Source: Brachypterus glaber (Eukaryota; Arthropoda; Insecta; Coleoptera; Kateretidae). From it: a DNA stretch of 64,000 nucleotides. A program made the position numbers and the translations under genes. Shown here piece after piece: positions 10,606 to 21,755 of this stretch; position 1 is the first letter of the stretch; each line of letters opens with the position of its first letter. The notes below the pieces were generated by a model. That model searched no databases. It worked only from the letters and a program-made list of their open reading frames with translations, and had not been told where the DNA came from. Location: positions 44,739,851 through 44,803,850 of the forward strand of contig OY294044.1 of NCBI GenBank assembly GCA_958510825.1, read 5' to 3'.

Positions 10606-11957
10606 CACAAACCGTGAAATTTCACCTTCTAATTAATTTTTCTCGAAAACGGTTAGTCCTACAGTGTTACAAAAAGAGTACCTTTTTTATGTATTTTGAC
10701 CTGACCTGTAAAAAAGTATTGTACAATCATGTTAATTTAGCCGGATCAAAAGAGGATCATCTTCAATTAGCTTTTAAATTAGCTACTGATTTACAGCAAA
10801 TTTGATTTAAGTGATATTATGTATATTGTATACGTATTACTATCAGAATTAACTACAGTTTTAATTAATTTTTGGGCCGTTTGAAATTATTAGTTTTTGG
10901 CTTATACTGAAAAATTTGAATTAGTGCAGATGACCCCCTTTTGATCCGGCACTCCTCAAATGAACTAAATTATGTAAACGGCCGCAATAGTTTATCTTTA
11001 ATTTACATTATAGAAGATTTTTTTTTATTTGTTTCTTAATGCCCAATGGGCATTGCCCATGTTGTCTCGGATTCATGTTTTTTACAAGTTTTCGTTGTCA
11101 CTTTTCTTTTTTTGTTGGTACTTTTTTACTTTTTCTTTCATTTGTTACCATCTTTTCGAGTAAGTTTCAATGCGCTTATACCATTGGCGACTTAATCAGC
11201 TATGACATTACTGATCCTTGAGGTTACACCAAATCTTATTAATATTAAACTACTAGTTTCATAACATACGTTTTTAGCGCACGAGTACAAATTAAGAAAA
11301 CGAGCCGTTTGCGGCGAGTTTTCTAAAGTACTAGTGCTCTAAAAACGTGTTATGAAACGAGTGCTTTATACAACTTTTTATATTTTGCTCTAAAATTTAA
11401 AAAACTAACATTTAAATTGATGACTGATTTAGGGATTTTTGTTTTAGGTTGGCATTACAGTTTACACTATGTTTAAAATTCTAAGAACAAATGATATTAT
11501 GTTATATTTTACAGTCATATCTTCTTTTTTCACTGCAATTAACTAGTCCACAATTTTAACACGGTAAAAAATAGCCCAAACACAAAATTTTGTAAAAAAT
11601 TAAACTTTAAATCGACATTGACATTTGCACGCAAAACGTCACGAGATAGGCTTTTGTATGTTGCCAACCCAAGAGAAAAAAAAGTAGAGACCTCTTATGG
11701 GCCTATAAGAACACGCAAAATGCGTGTGATTATGAGCTTATAAGAGTCGCAAAAAAAAGAAAAAAAAATAGCTGTTTTCAGTTGACAACTTTTTACAGTT
11801 ATGTACATTTTACATTGTACAATGTCATTAGATTTAAAATATGTATAAAATTTATTAATTTATCGAAAAAATATATACTTACCTATTTGTAAAAATTACA
11901 GAAAATAATAAAATTAATAACTGAAATAATAAAATTTATGACAGAATTAAAAAAATA
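10606..11957. other. AT-rich DNA with one hairpin, no gene recognised
   Basis: A hairpin at ~11258-11360 pairs GTTTCATAACATACGTTTTT with AAAAACGTGTTATGAAAC and encloses CGAGCCGTTTGCGGCGAG. The reading frames at 10614-10805 and 11039-11221 have no recognisable domain and look like chance. Confidence 0.5.
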
Positions 11958-11966
11958 ACATTAATA

Positions 11967-12187
11967 GGCCGTGTGAACCTGGCCATGAAGATGGGGTACT
12001 TACGAAATAAGGGTCCTTTCCTAAAAGGGGACCCCCTAGAAAGGTTAGTGCCCCAATTGGTTTCGTTAGTGCCCCTTTGGTTCTCGACTTATAAGGTTGG
12101 GGAAAAAAACACCTGTTCTTCACAAAAGAGAAATAACGATTTTTTCGATTTTTTTTGTTTATCACTCGAAAGCATTTCGTTAGTGCC
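11967..12187. repeat. Outer part of left TIR of the GGCCGTGTG element
   Basis: It matches 19206-19427 in reverse complement with few differences. It contains GTTAGTGCCCC twice and GTTAGTGCC once at the break. Apparent reading frames here (both strands) mirror frames in the other TIR and are not genes. Confidence 0.9.
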
Positions 12188-12324
12188 TGTTAGATAAGAT
12201 AAGATAAGATAATTTATTAAACCATTTTTGATACAACAAAGTATATATGGTAAGTCAAAACAAAAAATTATTTTACATAAAGTACTAATATAAATAAATT
12301 AAAATATTTAAAATTGTATTAAAA

Positions 12325-15257
12325 TTAAACAGAAACGTGATTTTGTATATTATCATTTAAATAGTCATCGACAGAATAGTACACCTTCTCTATAAGAAAA
12401 CTTTTAAGTTTTCTTTTAAAGATACTAAAATTATTAATATTTTTTAATTCCATAGGCATTTGATTATATAGTATTATGCCACTATAAGACGGGCAATTTT
12501 CATATAAGACGGTTTTGTGTTTTGGTACTATCAAATTCTTGTGCCTAACGCCTAAACAATAGTTGAACTTTTTTATATTGGTTTTTACAAACAAAATTGT
12601 TTTAAAAATGTAAACACATGGTAACGTCATGATTTGGCGACCTTTAAATGTATCCTTGCACGAATCCCTAGATTTTAACCCAAATATAAACCTAATAATC
12701 CTTTTCTGCTGAATAAACACTCTATTACTACTCGATGCATTACCCCACAGTACTATATTGTAAGCAAGGTGACTGTATACTACTGAATAATACACATTTA
12801 CAAGGGCATCTGTATCAAGCATAGGTTTAACTCTACAAACAGCAAAGAATGATTTATTTAACCGCTTACAAAGTGAATTTATGTGGCTAGTCCATCTCAG
12901 ATCATCATCCAAAAGTATTCCCAAAAATTTTGTACTGGCAGAAGGCTTGATTTTATAGTTGGGCAAGTTTACTTCTAGATCGGCGTTTTTTAGTTCTGAC
13001 CGTTTCCCATTACGGAAACAAACATATACGGTTTTTTCAGCATTTAAAATAAGCTCGTTTTTTTGACACCATTGTGTAAAATCTTGCACAACTTGTCTTA
13101 GGAGAAGTTTAAGTTCCGACAGAGTCTGCGCTGAGACCACTAATGATGTATCATCCGCGAACAATACAAGTAGCCTGGCTCTAACATGAAGCGGCATTTC
13201 GTTTATAGAGATCAAAAATATTAGTGGTCCCAGCACTCAGCCCTGTGGAACCCCTGATGTTATGTCATGATAATCTGATGTAGACCCACCATACCTTACA
13301 AACATTTTTCTATTTTTTAAAAAGTCAACAAGCCATGACCAAAAACAGCCTCTAAATCCTAAACTTTCAAGTTTTGACATTACAAAATCGAACTTTAGAG
13401 AGTCAAATGCACGGGATAAGTCAAAGAAAAGAGCAGCTACAAAGTCCCCTTTATCCAAACATTCATAAACGCAGTGAGCAAACTCACATGCCGCACTCTC
13501 TGTAGACCTCTCCCGTCTAAAACCATGCTGACAATCTGTAATGTAACCAAACTTGTTTAGGAACTTGATCATACGATCATAGACAATACGCTCAAAAACC
13601 TTTGATATCAAGTTCAGAATTGCCACGGGCCGGTAGTTGGAGACATTTCCTGGATCGTTTTTCTTATAGATGGGGATTATTGACCCTATTTTAAGTAAGG
13701 AAATTTTCCAGTAGTAATGGAAGTGTTGATTAAGTATGATAAGGGCTCGGATATACTGTTTACAGTTGATTTCAGTATTCTACTACTTATATTATCAACA
13801 CCAGTACTTTTTTTGTTTTTTAGTTGCAAAATAACTTTTTCTACCTCTTCTTTAGTTACGTTATAAAAAACAAATGAATTTTTGGCTTGTTCTGATACAG
13901 TGCAATTTTTAGACCTGTTTACACCAAAATGGTTTCTTAAATTATTTTCGGTAACACTTGCAAAGTATGATCCGAAAGCATCAGATATTTTTTTAGGTTC
14001 AGATATAGATTCATTATTTTGCTTTAGCATAATATTTTTGGATTTTTTTTCACGTCCTAGGCTTTTATTAACTATGTCCCAAACTGTTTTTTGTTTATTT
14101 TCAGAATTTGTAATAATATTATTGTAGTAATCTCTTTTTGCTTGATAAATTAGCCTATTATAATTATTTTTTGACTCTCTGTACAGTTTTCTATTATCTT
14201 CATTGTTCATAACCCTAACTTTCCAAAACAATTCTTTAAGGTTATTTACCGCAGCTATAATCTCCTTTGTAACCCATCCCTTATTATTAGACCTTTTGTT
14301 TTTACGCTTTTTTATTGGACAGCATATATCCATTGCCCAGGTTAAGGTGTGAATAAAGGAGGAAAAAATAGTGTCAATATCCGCATCTTCAGAAAATTTT
14401 TCAAAAAAAATTGTATTAGATAACAAAAGATTAAGGTTTTTAAGATTATCTTTGGTAAGATACCTTTGTTCTAAGGGCTGATTTTTTGAATCAAGATTCT
14501 TACGCGCATTATCCATAAATTTGTACTCCAAGACAATGGCTAAGTGATCAGCTAAATTTTCTTGAATTACCATGGATTTACATTGAGACAAAGGGACATT
14601 TGTAATTATGTAGTCGATTGCACTAGTTGATGTTCTACCGTTCTTGTCAGTAAAAATTCTAGTTAACTCTGAAGTAGTGGTACTTAAGTTAAAGCTATAT
14701 AAAAAGTCACTAAATATACGTTTATCTAAGTTATCTTCGGAATAGTCAATGTTTAGGTCCCCACATATAAAAATTTTATCACTTACTTTTTTGCAGAACA
14801 AAATAACCTCCATTAGTCTATTATAAAAGATCTCTTTATCGTTCTTTTTCCTGTTTTCGTCGAGGTCTGGACGGTACACACATAAAACACAAAATTTTTC
14901 TTTACCACATACAATCTTTACACCACTGCATTCGAACTGCATTTCCACTGAAAAATTTTCAACATTTAGTTTAGTGGCACTATATTGTTCATCTTTCTTA
15001 ACGAAAATAGCTGCACCTCCATGTATACGTTTTTTTCTTCCGAAGTATTCAATTAGATCGTAGTTTTTAAATTGGACCATTTGAATATCGTCGCTTGAGC
15101 ACCAGTGTTCTACGACACATAGAATATTAGGTTTATGCTTTTCTATTATAACTTCTATATTACTTATTTTATTTCTAATAGACTGGCAGTTGAGATGTAC
15201 CATTTTTAAACGATATTCATTACCTATTGATTCTGCATAATAATTATTATTTGTCAT
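12325..15257 (-). pseudogene. LINE ORF2: endonuclease plus reverse transcriptase
   Basis: The ATG at 15257 opens an APE-type endonuclease (HLNCQSIRNK, VVEHWC, ICGDLNID, DYIIT, ADHLAI with the conserved D and H). A linker follows, then the reverse transcriptase: YRPVAILNLISKVFERI, motif A ALFFDLSRAFDSL, motif B SGVPQG, motif C LLVLFADDTSL, then STKFLGILLDDDLRW and a thumb ending SVDDYL. Total about 977 codons, normal for the group. Two lesions: a frameshift near 13686 (after GKFPYLK), and TGA at 13237-13239 replacing the serine of the usual GVPQGSVLGP. It would nick and copy its own RNA if intact. Confidence 0.88.
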
Positions 15258-15262
15258 CGTAT

Positions 15263-15484
15263 TTATAAAAACTGATTGTTAATATTGTCGTCTAAATTAT
15301 TATTCTGTTGCTGCTGATTATTAATGTTTTCGTCTTCATTCACTATAATCTCTAGATCGTTATCTGCAATTACTGAAGTCTGTTTTTCGAATAAGCCATC
15401 ATCCTGCACAGTAATTATTTCGCTTGAATTATCCTGTGGTTGTTGTTGTTTATGATGTTGCTGTTGGTGTCGATTTTGTGACAT
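15263..15484 (-). CDS. Short Gln/Asn-rich ORF between LINE ORF1 and ORF2
   Basis: 73 codons starting MSQNRHQQQHHKQQQPQDN, rich in Q, N and acidic residues, with no recognised domain. It stops five bases before the ORF2 ATG, a spacing that would allow termination-reinitiation. It could be a real accessory frame or a degenerate linker. It lies wholly inside the LINE and has no separate promoter. Confidence 0.4.
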   Translation of the reverse strand: MSQNRHQQQHHKQQQPQDNSSEIITVQDDGLFEKQTSVIADNDLEIIVNEDENINNQQQQNNNLDDNINNQFL

Positions 15485-15502
15485 TTTGACCTCTATGATG
15501 GT

Positions 15503-17128
15503 TTAATTAACAAAAATGCTATCATTTATAATAAACTTGGAAATGTGTTTGCATACAAGTGCTTTAGCTTTTCTGTTTAGTATGCCTATTATTGAAGAAT
15601 AATGAGAAATGTTGGTATTATTGTTCACATCACAGATATTTATGGAGAATTGTCTTTTAAGAGAGTTGATAATTTGAAAGAGGTGCAAGTTGTGGTTGTG
15701 AATGTTTTTGTTAAGTTCATTACTTCTAGTGTACATTTCTGTAAGAACGATTATATTTGTATGTTTATTTAGAACAGCAAAGTTTTGTAGCATTTTTTTA
15801 TTTACATTATTATTATTTAGCCACAGTAGTACTATATCTCTTTTTGAAAAGGTACGAATGTCATTAGTAGCCGTTTTAAGCAGATTTTCAGTTGTGGCGT
15901 TTGGTTTTATGTAAGAGAATATTTAAATTTTTTTCAGTGTTTCTTCTAAAGACTGCCTTAAGTTTATGCCACTTGTGCCTGCGACAAGTAAAATTTTGGG
16001 CTTTGAAATTTTGGGATTTGTACTTCTTCGGGTATTTTGGTTAGTTGCAGTTTTCCTTATACTGGGATTTTCAATATGATTACTGTTGCTGTCTGTATTT
16101 ATATTAATTATTTCTATGGATTTTTCTGTTGAAACCTGTATACATTTTGAACTAGTAAATTTTTTACTTGATGTTTGCGTTTGGTTATTTACAAAAATTT
16201 TAGGATATAGCTCAATATTATTATTATTGGAGAGGACTTGCGTTTGACAGCCACTATCCATTTTCGCTGAATTCTCTGAGTAAGTTTGCGTTTCTAATGT
16301 GTTTGTACTAATATTTTCTGTCTGAACCTCTACGCTTACCGTTTTTTTAATAAGCAAGGTTTTCATATACTTTAAATTATTTTTATAGCCTAGTATCTCT
16401 GTTTTAAGACTTTTAATTTTACTATTCAAATTTTCGACTTCTTCATTTTTTTCTGTTAGTTTAAATTCGGTACATGCTAGCTTGTTCCTTAGATCCAATA
16501 CAATATCTTGTTCATTATTTAAACTTGATGTTTTATCTTCGTCATATGTAATATCAAGTACGCTTATATTATCCTTTTTCACGGAAAGAAATTAGTGGGC
16601 TCTGCGCTATACATTATAAGATATTTGGTAACAGTGGCAAATTATAGTGATTTAAGCTATAGATTATAAGGGACACGATAACTAATAGTGTTAAAAATAA
16701 ATTGGAAACGATTATATATATATTACAGACACGATTATATTTATTACAGGCACTATTATAAATTTACAGAAATTTTATTATATTATAAAAATTATTAGCA
16801 CGGACAATAATTAAATCTATTTAAGCTATAAATGCCATACTATTTGTTATATTTTATTATTCACTAAACAATTAAAGTATTTCATATAAATTTTTACACT
16901 GACTGCCATAATTGTAAGAGAAAGCCTTGTATTTATATAATAAGCGATTATAATTTGCTTGGTATGTGTGTTATAGCGCTCCTAGCTATAATTTTTTTTT
17001 TCCGTGTTAGATTTGTCATTTTTTATTATTAGAGTACTACTATTTTTGTTAGTTTTTTGGGAAATTTTAGTCAGGTTACTTTTTATTTTGTTTCTTGTCC
17101 ATCTTATATTTTCCTCATTGCGCTCCAT
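15503..17128 (-). pseudogene. LINE ORF1, SGNH/esterase-like, split by MITE
   Basis: Reading starts at the ATG at 17128 (MERNEENIRWTRNK). It is interrupted by the MITE at 16580-17006 and resumes in the same frame at KKDNISVLDITYDEDK. The middle has a coiled-coil-like segment (residues ~70-110), then a Thr/Asn/Ser-rich linker, then PKILLVAGTSGINLRQSL, where SGNH-hydrolase ORF1 proteins usually have a GDSxG-like block. IKPNATTENLL and TNIIVLTEMYTRSNELN match the layout of insect esterase-type ORF1 proteins. A TAA at 15923-15925 breaks the frame, which otherwise runs on to 15503. The catalytic serine block reads AGTSG rather than GDS, so activity is doubtful. Confidence 0.75.
16580..17006 (+). 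mobile_element. 427-bp MITE, TIR CACGGAAA, 2-bp TSD (copy 1)
   Basis: Ends are CACGGAAAG and TTTCCGTG, and TT flanks both sides (16578-16579, 17007-17008). Removing the element with one TT rejoins the LINE ORF1 reading frame. Copies 2 and 3 are at 29220-29629 and 48023-48447. The body is AT-rich with no reading frame. Confidence 0.93.
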
Positions 17129-17450
17129 ATCGTTGAATAATTTTAATTTTCTTAATCGCGTATACCAGGAAATTGTTTTATGGATGAGATGGACGAGTAC
17201 TTTTACTTCGCGTTGTTTGGTGATAGTAGAATCTTATCACAAAGACTTTGTTTACAAAATTGAAAGTTAACTTACTCACTTGTAACAAAATATTTTCCTA
17301 TTTTTTTAACTTCACCAAGAAAATAATGTCAATAGTCACCTTTATACATATTTTTATAAAATTATTTTTACTTTTATTAGTCACAGAAAAGTTTTTTCAA
17401 GAGGAGCAATTTAAAAACATGTCATCCATCTCACGCTAAAGGTATATATA

Positions 17451-18010
17451 TTAGTGCCCAGAATTTTTTTTCTCCATCCCCAAAGGTTAACTCTTAGGGT
17501 CACCTCCAAGTTGATAATTTTAAACCGTCACACTAACAAAACTAAAAGAAATATATTTGTTTTTTCCGCACATAGGAGCTCTCTACGTTGGTAGAGGTTA
17601 GTGCCCAATCAAACTCTCCTCAGCCTTTATTATGAGGCTCACCTCAGGGCTCCGAAAAAGTGAACAAAAAAAGTGTATATTATTAAAGCCTCGATTAAAG
17701 CATATACGAGTTCTTTGTCGTTAGTAGACGTTAGTGCCGTCAAAAAAATGACATAACGTCCAAAGACGACGACTCCAGAGGCTTTTAACTTTCCCAGATT
17801 TTAAGACAATACCTATACACTGTATAGTATACAGTATAACACTATATAACTTAAGCCGGGAAAATTATTCTAACCAAACTTTTGATCATCATTCAATTTT
17901 TGACATAAAACTTGAGTTCCTTAGTATCAAATTATTAATTTTGCTTTCCCATTTTTAAAATATTCAAAACTTTGGGAAAGCCTTCCATTCGTGTAAAAGT
18001 TTTAAAATTT
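17451..18010. repeat. Inner part of left TIR of the GGCCGTGTG element
   Basis: From ~17597 to 18010 it matches ~18870-19210 in reverse complement (GTAGAGGTTAGTGCCCAATC, then the CCTCAGCC..GAGGCT block and the GTCGTCGTCTTTGG block). About 140 bp at 17451-17597 has no partner in the right arm, so one arm lost or gained sequence. Confidence 0.8.
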
Positions 18011-18850
18011 GTTTCGGGTATTTTTATGACGTTTTATATATAAATCAATTTTGAGCAAAAAAAAATCGGTCGGTCAGTCGTAAGATTGGTCTGTTCGGGA
18101 AATTATAGGGACTTACCATAGAAAGTTAGATTAGATTAGTGTGAGATTTTCTTTGAGGATGGTCCAATACTGAAACGAGTATGGAAAGGAACTATGGCTA
18201 CTATACCTATGCTGCCCGGCTAAGAAAAGTTTTCCTATCTGCAAATAATCCTTACAATAAAATTAATTTTTCCACTATAAGTATGTATACTATAAGTGTT
18301 TAAGAAGCTTCCAACTAATTAAATTAAACAATTCGTACATTTTTTATTTTATAGCACAAGGGCGATAAAGTACGTCATAATGACATTTAAATGAGTGTTA
18401 ACGTAGATAAAATTAATTTTTAATTATATTTTAATCATAATATAATATAATATAATATAATATCATATTATATAATTGTATGGTGAACTTAAAAATCCCT
18501 ATACGAATTTACACGCAAATATTTTAAACATTTCAAATTTTTGCAAAAAAATATTTTATTTTTTCTCAACGTTTAATGACTCACCCCAATTTTACCTAAA
18601 TAATCTCAAAACAGAACTCTGTGTAACAAACATGTATGCTAAAGCGTTTTTTTTTTCGATATAATATTCATAAAATGTTCGTATTATTCCGATGTTGTTG
18701 TTGACGCAATACCGTTAAAATTAAATTTAAATAAATTCTGCCTTTCTAGGGTTTTAATCCAAAATTTTTTGGAAACATACGAACCTATAATTATTTAATA
18801 CTTTGGGAAATGAATAATTATATATTTTATGTAAAACAGTATTTAAAAAC
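18011..18850. other. Interior of the GGCCGTGTG element, no gene
   Basis: AT-rich, no domain in any frame. It includes an ATATA/TATAA microsatellite at ~18436-18475. The lack of a transposase makes this copy non-autonomous. Confidence 0.6.
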
Positions 18851-19427
18851 CCATCGCTAGATGGCATTTCTTAAAAAATCGGCAATTAATTTTTTGATAC
18901 TAAACAACTCAAGTTTTTTAATTCATGTCAAAGATTGAAAGATATCAAAAGTTTGGTTAAAATAATTTTCCCGGCTTAAGTTATATAGTATTATAGTCTA
19001 TGGTATGGTCTTAAAATCTGGGAAAGTTAAAAGCCTCTGGAGTCGTCGTCTTTGGACATTAAGTCATTTTTTTGAGGGCACTAACGTCCACTAAAGATAA
19101 AGAACTCGTATATGCTTTAATAATATATACTTTTTTTTGCACTTTTTCGGAGCCCTGAGGCGAGCCTCATAATAAAGGCTGAGGATAGTTTGATTGGGCA
19201 CTAACCTCTACTAACGAAATGCTTTCGAGTGATAAACAAAAAAAATCGAAAAAATCGTTATTTCTCTTTTGTGAAGAACAGGTGTTTTTTTCCCCAACCT
19301 TATAAGTCGAGAACCAAAGGGGCACTAACGAAACCAATTGGGGCACTAACCTTTCTAGGGGGTCCCCTTTTAGGAAACGACCCTTATTTCGTAAGTGCCC
19401 CATCTTCATGGCCAGGTTCACACGGCC
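18851..19427. repeat. Right TIR of the GGCCGTGTG element
   Basis: A ~575-bp arm complementary to the split left arm. GGGCACTAAC (reverse of the GTTAGTGCC word) occurs near 19077, 19197, 19320 and 19340. Confidence 0.88.
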
Positions 19428-19436
19428 ACATTAATA

Positions 19437-19968
19437 AGATAACGAAAAACAATAAGGTACTTAATTTACTAGCCGTTAAATTCTTTGGCTGGCCCGAACC
19501 TCCATTTTTATATATTTTGGTCCTGGCGTGTATAATTATTTAATTCCTTGGCTATTGTTAATATATTAGCACTAAAATGTATTGTTAAAATTTATTTTTA
19601 TTGCTAGCCTAAATAAATTATGTTGATACATTTGACACTCTTATTGTTAAAATACCTTTAAATAAAGGTCCATGTAAAGAGTATAAACAAATAAACAAAT
19701 AAGCACTTAAAAAAATGATGTTTCAAACAAGATGACTACTATACTTAGTTTCAGATATTCGTGACTTAGTCAAGTTATGATTTGACTTTTGTGACAAGTT
19801 CGATTTAAATGGTACAAATTTTGAGTGTACAAGCTAATTATGTCAGCAATGGTACCTTAAGTGTTCAGTATTTTTTCTTCTTTTTTGTAAGATTTCTATT
19901 TTTTTGTATTGTATTTTATTTCTAGATGACGTGGCCGTTATTTAAATAAGCAACATAAACTATTTTTT
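19437..19968. other. Intergenic AT-rich DNA, nothing recognised
   Basis: No reading frame with recognisable content and no repeat boundary that I can define before the CAGTCCCCT end at 19969. Confidence 0.5.
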
Positions 19969-20630
19969 CAGTCCCCTAGCAGAAGTAAGACGACAGAGGA
20001 CTGATAAATCTTGCAAAACATTACATATTATACTAATAAATTATCACAAAATTACCTAACACAAAAATAATCAGCCAGATTTTTTAATTAAATAGTTTTT
20101 AAATATAAATAAATCACGCAGCCCTAAGTTTCAAAGAGTGATCAAAGCAAACAAACAGTGGATATTGGTAGAATGGGGTCTAGGCTATTCATAACCATCA
20201 ACAGAAAAATGGCAGCAGATGGTTTTTAGAAGATACTGTTAAAAGTTGTTGGTGATGGCCTTGTTGTCTTAAAATTTTAAAAAATTGGGAATTTGAATAA
20301 TAATTCTAGTTGTTTTGTCCGCAGAATCCGAATTCGTTTACAGAATTGGTTTAAATGTTTTAGTTTTCGAAAATGAAAATCAAAAATTTGTTTTAGTAAA
20401 TAAATGACAGAAGGATTAGTATTTAAAAATACCATCGAATAATTCGTAAAATTGTTTTGTGTTACAATTTTAATACTGATTCTTTTTAAGAATTTTTTAG
20501 AAAAAAAAAGTTAGGTTAAGCAGTGTTAAGAAATATTTAGAAGGAGCGCTTATATGCAGCTTTTATGCCGCGTTTTGATAAACAGACGCAAAACCAACAT
20601 TAAAAAAAAAACACCAAAAAACAAAAAACC

Positions 20631-20716
20631 AAAACAAACTCCGGCACAGAGAGCTGCAATTAGGCGCGTGTTATTACAAGCGCCTAAATGCAGCTCTCTG
20701 TGCAGGAGTTTGTTTT
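20631..20716. repeat. Central 37-bp-arm hairpin
   Basis: Arm 20631-20667 contains CTCCGGCACAGAGAGCTGCA and pairs with 20680-20716 (TGCAGCTCTCTGTGCAGGAG) around a 12-base loop, with two or three mismatches. Related half-copies of the AGAGAGCTGCA word lie at ~20868-20905. Confidence 0.85.
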
Positions 20717-21350
20717 GATTTTTTCTTGGTTTAGCCTTTTTTTTAATGAGGGGGCCTTGGTTTACGTTAACGTTGGTTTGGCGTCTGTTTGGTGTTTTTT
20801 TTTGTTGTAAAAAAATGTTTTTTTTATTTAAAATAACATATTGAAATACAGTTTATCAAAACGCTGCATAGAGAGCTGCACATAGGCGCTCCTGTGTTAT
20901 TTAGATACCTTACAGCTCAAAAAAAAATTTTATGTCTAATAATTTTTGACAGATTATGACAAAACAACAAACACTGCTCCACTTAGTATTTATTTTTCCA
21001 GAAACTGACCAAAAGAAGGTCTTGCTAATTATAAATTGCACTTATATTTTACGAATTATTCGATAGAATTTCTAAATACTAAGACTTTCTCTGTCGTTTG
21101 GACAAATGTATCGTTATTTTTTTACAGGTGATGAAATTTTGCTAAAACTGAATTTAGATTTGCATTTTTTCGAAAATAAAAAATAATAGGTCAATTTTGT
21201 GAACGGATTCAGATTCTACCAACAAAATTTAACTAGAATTGTTGTGTAAGTTTCCAAATTATGAGATTGTAAAGAAACAGGGCTATTACCAAGAACTTTT
21301 AACAGTATCTTTCGAAAACCATCTGATTCGATTTTGCTGTTGATGTTTAT

Positions 21351-21632
21351 GGGAGGATTGGTGTAGTGGACTACCGCGTCGTACTTGACAAGTTTACTAC
21401 CCAAAAAGCGTGAGTTCGATTCTCACCGGCGCCGATTTGCCTTTTTCAGTTAACTAATAGTTAAAATTTGGCGAAGGCGTAAGTGAAGCGGACACTCCCT
21501 ATAAATTGGTTCGAAAGTCAATTAAAGCCGGTGGTTCTCTCTACTACTAGCCCACACAAGTCCTGGACTTAGGGGATGCTTAATTAAGTAGAATAGTACG
21601 GGGTTAAACAAAAATGTAAAATGTAATGTAAT
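21351..21632 (+). mobile_element. tRNA-derived SINE (copy 1)
   Basis: The head GGGAGGATTGGTGTAGTGG carries a pol III A-box-like block, and GAGTTCGATTCTC at ~21413 is a B-box-like block, giving a tRNA-like 5' domain of about 85 bp. An unrelated body and a TGTAA-type tail (TGTAATGTAATG) follow. The mirror arm of the host palindrome (~20195-20210) reads straight through the insertion point and so serves as an empty site. The second copy is at 48873-49156. Confidence 0.88.
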
Positions 21633-21755
21633 GAATAGCCTATTCTACCAATATTGTTGTTTGCTTTGACCATTCTTTAAAACTTAAGTTAACCTCAGGT
21701 CTGCTGTGAAATTTAATATAAAAATAAAAATATTTATTTTCTTGCCAGGGGACTG

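Larger units (their letters stand above)
12188..17450 (-). mobile_element. Near full-length LINE (non-LTR retrotransposon)
   Basis: Order on the minus strand: 5' leader, ORF1 (17128-15503), a short Gln/Asn-rich ORF (15484-15263), ORF2 (15257-12325) with endonuclease and reverse transcriptase, and a 3' end with (TTATC)n tail at 12190-12212. TTAGTGCC at 12180-12187 and 17451-17458 fits an 8-bp target duplication, although this word also recurs naturally in the host element. A MITE interrupts ORF1. Lesions: one stop in ORF1, a frameshift and a stop in ORF2. The FADD active site and ORF layout fit the CR1/jockey group. Confidence 0.85.
11967..19427. mobile_element. Long-TIR DNA transposon, 9-bp TSD, non-autonomous
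   Basis: The ends GGCCGTGTGAACCTGGCCAT and its reverse complement lie between the 9-bp duplication ACATTAATA (11958-11966 and 19428-19436). The right arm (about 18850-19427) pairs with the left arm in two parts, 11967-12187 and 17451-18010, because a LINE later split the left arm. Without the LINE the element is about 2.2 kb with no transposase. Long TIRs with a 9-bp TSD suggest a Mutator-like family. Both arms carry many GTTAGTGCC words, a possible transposase-binding array. Confidence 0.85.
19969..21755. mobile_element. Foldback element with nested palindromes, CAGTCCCCT ends
   Basis: CAGTCCCCT at 19969 is mirrored by AGGGGACTG ending 21755. Between them the arms pair imperfectly over most of their length: 'gcaaacaaacagtggatattggtagaatggg' region with 21640-21680, the 20450 region with 21054, the 20540 region with 20900, and a central hairpin at 20631-20716. 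No clear target duplication. The SINE at 21351-21632 is a later insertion in the right arm. No coding sequence. Confidence 0.65.

Noticed and set aside
12190..12212. Independent (GATAA)n microsatellite
   Set aside because: It is the 3' tail of the adjoining LINE.
11973..19421. Matching 60-100-codon frames at both ends of the region
   Set aside because: They are the two TIRs of the GGCCGTGTG element.
21351..21440. True tRNA gene
   Set aside because: A- and B-box-like blocks are present but the cloverleaf is not regular, it continues into a SINE body and tail, and a second copy exists.
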